In this document: one piece after another, positions 13,112 through 16,944 of the stretch
How the letters are laid out: every line of letters starts with the position of its first letter
How positions within the stretch are numbered: position 1 is the first letter of the stretch
Assembly: GCA_002773495.1 (NCBI GenBank)
Contig: PFAX01000006.1
Span: forward strand, 1 to 16,944
Direction: 5' to 3'
Length of the DNA: 16,944 bases
Source: a bacterium (Candidatus Gribaldobacteria) CG10_big_fil_rev_8_21_14_0_10_37_21
Lineage (GTDB): Bacteria > Patescibacteriota > Minisyncoccia > Minisyncoccales > CG1-02-41-26
Notes under the pieces: model-generated
Seen by the model: only the letters and a program-made list of their open reading frames with translations
Databases searched by the model: none
Told to the model about the DNA's origin: nothing
Made by a program: the position numbers and the translations under genes

Positions 13112-13139
13112 TTGTCTTTTTCTGAAGTTAAGCTAAAAT
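13112..13139 (+). promoter_or_regulatory. Promoter-like pair driving a very short transcript
   Basis: TTGTCT (13112-13117) and TAAAAT (13134-13139) have a 16-base spacer. Transcription would start near 13146 and meet the terminator at 13156-13194, giving an RNA of about 50 nt. It includes a six-codon frame (ATG 13147 to TGA 13165-13167). Confidence 0.45.
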
Positions 13140-13155
13140 AAACCAAATGTCGTTG

Positions 13156-13194
13156 CCCTCCCTTTGATAAAAAATTAGGGGGAGGGATTTTTTT
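13156..13194 (+). terminator. Rho-independent terminator between DUF192 and WYL-like genes
   Basis: CCCTCCC (13156-13162) pairs with GGGAGGG (13180-13186) across a 17-base loop, followed by A and seven T residues. It would end the PspC-DUF192 transcript or the short RNA started at about 13146. Confidence 0.85.
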
Positions 13195-13198
13195 ATGC

Positions 13199-13204
13199 TA
13201 AAAT
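13199..13204 (+). promoter_or_regulatory. -10 box 6 nt before the WYL-like gene
   Basis: TAAAAT sits within GCTAAAATAAA, the same 11-mer found at 13132-13142, and ends 6 bases before ATG 13211. No -35 is visible because that region is the terminator stem. Readthrough of the terminator is the alternative way to express the gene. Confidence 0.4.
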
Positions 13205-13210
13205 AAAAGA

Positions 13211-13540
13211 ATGAAAATCGATGATTTCAGAAAAATAGTTTTTCAAATAGCCAAGGCTGCTCAAAACAGGGAAACAATCGCAATTTATTACCCCAAAACA
13301 GATAATTCTTGTGCTGGCTTTCGGGAGATTGAGCCCTATTCATTATCCACTGACATTGGCAAAATGGGGGAGCATTTAGTTTATGGTGAGGACTTAATAG
13401 GCTCGGGCCATATTTTAAATGCTTATACGGTTGGTTCAAAAGTTAATCATTGTGGCTCTTTTATTTTAGGTAAAATTACCCAAATCAAACCAACTAATAA
13501 AAAATTTATTCCCAGAAACAATTGGCAAGTAGAGTTTTAA
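13211..13540 (+). CDS. Small WYL-domain-like protein
   Basis: Protein of 109 residues that looks like a single WYL-type ligand-sensing domain without the usual helix-turn-helix. Features are IAIYYPKTDN (23-32), FREIEPYSL (37-45), an extended middle (GEHLVYGEDLIGSGHILNAY) and FILGKITQIKPTNKKF (84-99). This follows the WYL sequence I-x-Y, R-x-V-x-P, L-x-A and F-x-L-x-R-I-x-x-V-x-x-x-x-x-F. WYL domains bind nucleic acids or nucleotide ligands and often regulate defence and DNA-damage genes. A stand-alone one could act as a sensor or RNA/DNA-binding protein. The assignment is by pattern and moderate. It lies 30 bases before glyA. Confidence 0.55.
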   Translation: MKIDDFRKIVFQIAKAAQNRETIAIYYPKTDNSCAGFREIEPYSLSTDIGKMGEHLVYGEDLIGSGHILNAYTVGSKVNHCGSFILGKITQIKPTNKKFIPRNNWQVEF

Positions 13541-13558
13541 AAAAGTTTTCTTTTAGAG

Positions 13559-13564
13559 TATAAT
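13559..13564 (+). promoter_or_regulatory. -10 box 6 nt before glyA (leaderless-type)
   Basis: A consensus TATAAT ends 6 bases before ATG 13571. The -35 region (TTTTAA near 13535-13540) is weak. The geometry implies transcription starting at about the first codon. Confidence 0.6.
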
Positions 13565-13570
13565 TTATTT

Positions 13571-14908
13571 ATGCAAAAACAATTTTTACAACAAGCTGAC
13601 CCAGAGATAGCTAATTTAGTTGAAAAAGAAACTAAGAGGCAAGAAGAGACCTTAATGCTGATCCCTTCGGAGAATCACAGCTCTTTGGCTGTTAAATCAG
13701 CGGTTGGTTCTGTTTTGCAAGATAAATATTGCGAGGGTTACCCTTTTAAAAGATATTATCAAGGCCAAGAGAATTTTGATCAGATAGAGACAATTTGCCA
13801 AGAAAGGGCAAAGAGTGCCTTTAAGGTGCCATTTTGTAATGTTCAGGCGCTTTCAGGGGCGCCGGCCAACTTGGCTGTTTATTTTGCTTTATTAGAAACA
13901 GGGGATAAAATTATGGGCTTACGTTTAGACCAAGGTGGGCATATTTCGCATGGCTTAAAGGTTAATTTTTCTGGTAAGTTTTTTAAGCCATTTTTTTATG
14001 GCCTTTCAGAAAATGGTTTGATAGATTACGAGGCCTTAGAAGAAGTGGCTCTAAAAGAAAAGCCCAAAATGATTATTGCTGGCGTAACTTCTTACCCAAT
14101 GGCTTTAGATTTCTCTCGGTTTGCTCAAATAGCTGACAAAATAGGGGCGTGGCTTTTAGGGGATGTTTCCCATGTGGCTGGTTTAATTTTAGGTGGGGTT
14201 TACCCTGACCCAGCCCCCTATTGCCATATTATAACCACAACAACCCATAAAACTTTAAGGGGGCCACGAGGGGCCCTAATAATGGCTACCGAAAAAGGGT
14301 TGCAAAAAGATCCAGAACTTGCTGAAAAAATAAACAAGGCCATTTTTCCGGGCTTGCAAGGAGGGCCCCATATGAACAACATAGCCGGTATTGCTGTTGC
14401 CTTAAAAGAAGCCCAAAGCCCTAAATTTAAAGAATACGCCAACCAAGTTGTTAAAAATGCAAAGGCCTTGGCTTTGGCCTTCAAGGAAAAGGGGGTTAAG
14501 CTTTGTTCAGGGGGCACTGAAACGCATTTGCTTTTAATTGATTTGAGAAATTTTGATATTTTAGGCAACACCGCAGCTCAAGCCCTTGAAGTAGCCGGGA
14601 TTGTTTTAAATCGAAATGGCATTCCCTTTGACCCCAATCCTCCCTTTTACCCTTCAGGTATTCGTTTAGGCACACCAGCAATTACAAGCCGGGGGATGAA
14701 AGAAGTAGAAATGGAACTTATTGCTGATTTTATCGCTCAAGGCCTAAGGGCTCTTAAAGAAACTAAGAATAAACTGGGCTTTTCCCTTGAAGAAGAAAAG
14801 AAAAAGATTGCCAGAGAGCAAATTATTAGCCAAACCCCTGTTTTAGAAGAAATGAAAGTCAAAGTTAAAAAACTTTGTTCTTTATTCCCCATAAAAGTAA
14901 GCTATTAA
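13571..14908 (+). CDS. glyA: Serine hydroxymethyltransferase
   Basis: Pyridoxal-phosphate enzyme that converts serine and tetrahydrofolate to glycine and 5,10-methylene-tetrahydrofolate, the one-carbon donor for ThyX encoded next. The 445 residues show LMLIPSENHSSLAV (28-41), the YCEGYPFKRYYQGQ block (53-66), LSGAPANLAVY (94-104), the PLP-aspartate region LGDVSHVAGL (196-205), and TTTTHKTLRGPRG with the PLP Schiff-base Lys227. GGPHMNNIAGIAVALKEA and SGIRLGTPAITSRG follow. All expected active-site blocks are present and the length is normal for a bacterial enzyme. ATG 13571 directly follows a consensus -10 box. The reaction links folate one-carbon supply with dTMP synthesis by the neighbour. 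Confidence 0.97.
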   Translation: MQKQFLQQADPEIANLVEKETKRQEETLMLIPSENHSSLAVKSAVGSVLQDKYCEGYPFKRYYQGQENFDQIETICQERAKSAFKVPFCNVQALSGAPANLAVYFALLETGDKIMGLRLDQGGHISHGLKVNFSGKFFKPFFYGLSENGLIDYEALEEVALKEKPKMIIAGVTSYPMALDFSRFAQIADKIGAWLLGDVSHVAGLILGGVYPDPAPYCHIITTTTHKTLRGPRGALIMATEKGLQKDPELAEKINKAIFPGLQGGPHMNNIAGIAVALKEAQSPKFKEYANQVVKNAKALALAFKEKGVKLCSGGTETHLLLIDLRNFDILGNTAAQALEVAGIVLNRNGIPFDPNPPFYPSGIRLGTPAITSRGMKEVEMELIADFIAQGLRALKETKNKLGFSLEEEKKKIAREQIISQTPVLEEMKVKVKKLCSLFPIKVSY

Positions 14909-14913
14909 AAGTT

Positions 14914-14932
14914 ACAGGGGTCTGCCCCCTGT
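14914..14932 (+). repeat. GC-rich palindrome between glyA and thyX
   Basis: ACAGGGG (14914-14920) and CCCCTGT (14926-14932) form a perfect 7-bp hairpin with a 5-base loop. There is no proper T-run after it, so it is a poor terminator. It resembles the GGGGTC...-type palindromes that recur between genes in some genomes; only one copy is present here. Confidence 0.6.
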
Positions 14933-14942
14933 ATTATCTTAT

Positions 14943-15668
14943 ATGCAAATTATCAAAAATAAGCCAATTTTTGAGATTTTAAGTGCTGAGCAAGAGCTCA
15001 AAGAACAACTTTTAAAGATTGAACGAGCTGGTAGAACGTGCTATCAGTCGGTTAAACAAGAAATTACTTTAGAGACAGCCCAAAAGTTTATTAAAATGCT
15101 TATTCAGCACGGGCACGAGTCAGTTATTGAACATAGCAGTTTAATTGTTAAGTTTCCTTATGTTTCCCGTGGCTTTACCCATGAAATGGTCAGGCACCGC
15201 TTATGCTCTTTTTCACAAGAGTCAACCCGTTATGTTGATTACGCTAAAGATGGCCTTGGCCCTGATTTAGAGAATTTTCAATTAAAATGTGTTGTCCCGC
15301 CTCACCTTAACGAAACAGAGATGATTGATTTGGGTGAGGGAAGAAAAATGTCGTTTGCTCAAATGTTAGAGCAAGAAGAAAAGTTTTATCGGGCCTTACG
15401 AAAAGCGGGCTGGTTGCCCCAAGACGCCCGCCAGGTTTTACCTATTGCCACTAAATCTGAAATTATTGTTTCAGCTAATTTTAGGCAATGGCGTCATATT
15501 TTTGAACTGCGGTGTGGCTTGGCCAGCCACTGGGAAATCCGCTCTGTTTTAGGGGAACTGCTTTTAAAAATGAAAGAAATTTTACCCTGTCTCTTTGAGG
15601 ACTTTGTTTTAGGCGGGGTGGACGAAAATGGCGTTAAATATTTTAATAAAGAAAAATATGACAAGTAA
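14943..15668 (+). CDS. thyX: Flavin-dependent thymidylate synthase
   Basis: Makes dTMP from dUMP using methylene-tetrahydrofolate, FAD and NADPH; it replaces ThyA in many small genomes and does not oxidise the folate to dihydrofolate. The 241 residues carry the ThyX signature RHRLCSFSQESTRY (84-97, RHRxxSxxxxSxRY), HGHESVIEHSSL (56-67) and QDARQVLPIATKSEIIVSAN with RQWRHIFELRC. It is preceded by glyA, which supplies the cofactor. The last 11 bases overlap the ATP-cone nuclease gene starting at 15658, so the two are translationally coupled. ATG 14943 is the natural start. The palindrome 11 bases upstream may modulate readthrough from glyA. Confidence 0.96.
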   Translation: MQIIKNKPIFEILSAEQELKEQLLKIERAGRTCYQSVKQEITLETAQKFIKMLIQHGHESVIEHSSLIVKFPYVSRGFTHEMVRHRLCSFSQESTRYVDYAKDGLGPDLENFQLKCVVPPHLNETEMIDLGEGRKMSFAQMLEQEEKFYRALRKAGWLPQDARQVLPIATKSEIIVSANFRQWRHIFELRCGLASHWEIRSVLGELLLKMKEILPCLFEDFVLGGVDENGVKYFNKEKYDK

Positions 15669-16497
15669 AACTAAGAAATTTTTTGTAGTTAACCAGCAAG
15701 GCCAAAAAGAGCCCTTTTCTTTTCAAAAAGTTTTGCAATCAGCGAAAAGGGTGGGGGCAACCCATAGAATGGCTCAAGAAATAGCTCAAAAAATAGAAAA
15801 AGAGGTGGTTGAGGGAATGGAAACAAGGGTAATTTTTGAAAAAATCAAAGCATTTTTAGTCAAAGAAATGCCTTCTGCTTCTTTAAAATTTAGTTTAAAA
15901 GACGCCATGCGTAAATTAGGGCCAACCGGCTTTCCTTTTGAAAAGTTTATTGGTAAAGTTTTAGAAAAAAATGGTTATAAAGTTAAATTAAATCAAATAG
16001 TTAAAGGCAAATGTGTTGAATATGAAATTGATTGCCTAACGGAAAAAGGAGGAGAGGTTTATTTAGTTGAGTGCAAGTATCGTAACTTGGCTTCTGATGT
16101 GGTTGATACTCAGAATGTGGCAATTTTATACGCTAAGTTTTTAGACATAACCTCAAAAAATACGCCCCTAAATGGGTTCAAAGGCACAATCAATCCTTTG
16201 TTAGCCACAAACGCGAAGTTTACCACCAGAGCTATTAAATACGCCAATTGTGTTGGCGTTTCGCTTTTGGGCTGGAAATACCCTCAAACTCAGGGCTTAG
16301 AACGGCTGATAGACGAAAACAAGCTCTACCCCATAACCATTTTACCCTCTTTAAACAAAAACTTGCTCTTACTTTTAAATCAAGCCGGCATTGTTTTAGT
16401 TGACGAACTTTTAAAGGCCAATCAAAACAACCAACTTAATTTTATTCCCGCTAACCAATTGAACAGAATTATCTCTGAAGCTAAACTCCTTGAGTAA
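15658..16497 (+). CDS. ATP-cone domain fused to a Mrr-type PD-(D/E)XK nuclease
   Basis: Predicted nucleotide-regulated nuclease of 279 residues. An N-terminal ATP-cone (about 6-90) contains FFVVNQQGQKEPFSFQKVL and a helical bundle; such domains bind ATP/dATP in ribonucleotide reductase and NrdR. A Mrr-like restriction-endonuclease fold follows: LGPTGFPFEKFIGKVLEKNG (Glu95), the YEIDCLTEKG segment with Asp125, and LVECKYRN with Glu138 and Lys140. These residues fit an intact D...ExK site. The C-terminal part has a VTN-like block (LATNAKFTTRAIKYA), LGWKYP, and a helical tail that may be helix-hairpin-helix. This architecture recurs in bacteria, but I know of no settled function. ATG 15658 is chosen over ATG 15628 because it removes a non-conserved prefix; it overlaps thyX by 11 bases. 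Confidence 0.85.
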   Translation: MTSKTKKFFVVNQQGQKEPFSFQKVLQSAKRVGATHRMAQEIAQKIEKEVVEGMETRVIFEKIKAFLVKEMPSASLKFSLKDAMRKLGPTGFPFEKFIGKVLEKNGYKVKLNQIVKGKCVEYEIDCLTEKGGEVYLVECKYRNLASDVVDTQNVAILYAKFLDITSKNTPLNGFKGTINPLLATNAKFTTRAIKYANCVGVSLLGWKYPQTQGLERLIDENKLYPITILPSLNKNLLLLLNQAGIVLVDELLKANQNNQLNFIPANQLNRIISEAKLLE

Positions 16498-16520
16498 AGA
16501 ATAAAGTAGCAAACCAAGAA

Positions 16521-16553
16521 AAAACACCCTTGTTGCCCTTCAAGAGCGTGTTT
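16521..16553 (+). repeat. Imperfect hairpin overlapping the last promoter
   Basis: AAACAC (16522-16527) pairs with GTGTTT (16548-16553), with an inner CTTG/CAAG stem (16529-16532 and 16541-16544). It could be a weak terminator for the thyX-nuclease unit or a DNA site for a regulator, since it covers the -35 box of the next gene. No uninterrupted T-run follows. Confidence 0.35.
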
Positions 16554-16558
16554 ATAAT
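16530..16558 (+). promoter_or_regulatory. Promoter of the last gene
   Basis: TTGTTG (16530-16535) and TATAAT (16553-16558) have a 17-base spacer. Transcription would start near 16565, giving a leader of about 30 nt. Confidence 0.65.
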
Positions 16559-16581
16559 AATTTAATTAGTTAAAAAATTGA

Positions 16582-16587
16582 GGGAGG
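16582..16587 (+). promoter_or_regulatory. Strong Shine-Dalgarno deciding the TTG start of the last gene
   Basis: GGGAGG lies 8 bases before TTG 16596. It is the clearest ribosome binding site in the window; most other genes here have none. The nearer ATG 16589 is only 1 base away and its frame closes after 11 codons. Confidence 0.6.
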
Positions 16588-16595
16588 CATGGTTT

Positions 16596-16944
16596 TTGGC
16601 GACAACCCTAACCAGCCCAAGTGATTGGCAAACATTCACCCAAACGATAAATTGCACTGAGCTTTGGGAGGGTTATAACCAAAACCCCAACATTATTGTT
16701 TATGGGTATAATCGCGATTACAACCAGTCAGGTTTTGCAACTTGGTGCGATGATAATTTCCCTGCGTCTGATTTTCAACTTGCTTGTTGGGTTAAAAAAA
16801 CCGTTCAGTCGCTTGGGTACTTAAAAATATATCACCAGGGATTAGGCACGATAAAGTTAAATCTTATTAAGGCAAGCGATGCTTTATTAAAAAGCCCGTT
16901 TCCGGGTATGGTTAAGGTGGCAAGATATAATGGCGACATTGGTT
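16596..16944 (+). CDS. Unidentified protein, N-terminal part (runs off window)
   Basis: From TTG 16596 the frame stays open for 116 complete codons to the window end. The product starts MATTLTSPSDWQTF (TTG read as Met) and is rich in Asn, Tyr, Trp and Thr (WEGYNQNPNIIVYGYNRDYN). It has no membrane helix or signal peptide, and includes WCDDNFPASDFQLACWVKK and LNLIKASDALLKSPFPGM. I do not recognise the family. The MATTLTS-like start and aromatic/Asn-rich composition would suit a structural, sugar-binding or phage-like protein, but this is only an impression. It has its own sigma-70 promoter and a strong Shine-Dalgarno, unlike its neighbours. TTG 16578 is a less likely upstream start because it precedes the ribosome binding site. 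Confidence 0.55.
   Translation, partial: MATTLTSPSDWQTFTQTINCTELWEGYNQNPNIIVYGYNRDYNQSGFATWCDDNFPASDFQLACWVKKTVQSLGYLKIYHQGLGTIKLNLIKASDALLKSPFPGMVKVARYNGDIG

Noticed and set aside
14218..14571. A 117-codon open frame on the minus strand
   Set aside because: It is antisense to the glyA core including the PLP-lysine region; no promoter or start context supports it.
15628..15657. Upstream ATG start for the ATP-cone nuclease
   Set aside because: It would add ten residues not seen in the family pattern and a 41-base overlap with thyX; ATG 15658 fits the domain start.
16589..16624. ATG 16589 as start of the last gene
   Set aside because: It is only one base from the Shine-Dalgarno and its frame stops after 11 codons.
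1..16944. tRNA, rRNA, insertion sequences, transposase genes, attachment sites
   Set aside because: None could be recognised on either strand; no long direct or inverted repeats or transposase motifs were seen.

Overview
The window is AT-rich, gene-dense bacterial DNA with every supportable gene on the + strand. The gene set is a UvrD-type helicase fused to a PD-(D/E)XK nuclease, a tiny RRM RNA-binding protein, a PspC protein, membrane-anchored DUF192, an archaeal-type UMP kinase, ThyX, GlyA and RadC. Shine-Dalgarno sequences are mostly absent, -10 boxes often sit only 6-7 nt before the ATG, and many genes are short or overlapping. This fits a Patescibacteria (Candidate Phyla Radiation) genome best; that placement is inference from gene content and style, not from a marker phylogeny. 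The genetic code looks standard: TAA, TAG and TGA all end genes at sensible places.

Layout. 1-408 holds the tail of an unidentified gene and a small membrane-protein ORF broken by an in-frame TAG. 418-1882 is exonuclease VII (xseA, xseB), followed by an SPFH/stomatin-like protein and a strong hairpin terminator. 2844-4495 is a membrane-anchored metallophosphoesterase overlapping a ZIP metal transporter. 4647-7568 is a large helicase-nuclease, followed by small ORFs, a YwbE-like protein and a stand-alone Cys-containing PD-(D/E)XK nuclease (to 8927). 8924-9376 is a self-contained RRM unit with promoter, structured leader and terminator. 9396-10768 is a Phd/RelE-type toxin-antitoxin pair with a textbook promoter and operator-like repeat, co-directional with radC. 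10830-13058 holds a degenerate HsdR-N-like protein, UMP kinase, PspC and DUF192. 13059-13210 is a small regulatory region with a DnaA box, a promoter, a terminator and a second -10. 13211-16497 holds a WYL-like protein, GlyA, ThyX and an ATP-cone/Mrr-type nuclease. A final gene with a strong promoter and a strong Shine-Dalgarno runs off the end.

How the genes fit together. DNA repair and recombination enzymes dominate (XseAB, helicase-nuclease, PD-(D/E)XK nuclease, RadC, ATP-cone nuclease). GlyA makes methylene-tetrahydrofolate, which ThyX uses to make dTMP; the next gene overlaps thyX and joins a nucleotide-sensing ATP-cone to a predicted nuclease. That linkage of thymidylate synthesis to a putative nucleotide-gated nuclease is the most intriguing system here. 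The ATP-cone/Mrr architecture itself is a recurring family whose function is, as far as I know, unsettled.

Regulatory highlights are an 18-bp leader hairpin ending 6 nt before the RRM start codon, two identical 16-bp elements containing a perfect DnaA box at promoters, and an operator-like inverted repeat around the toxin-antitoxin -10. No tRNA, rRNA, CRISPR array or insertion sequence was found.
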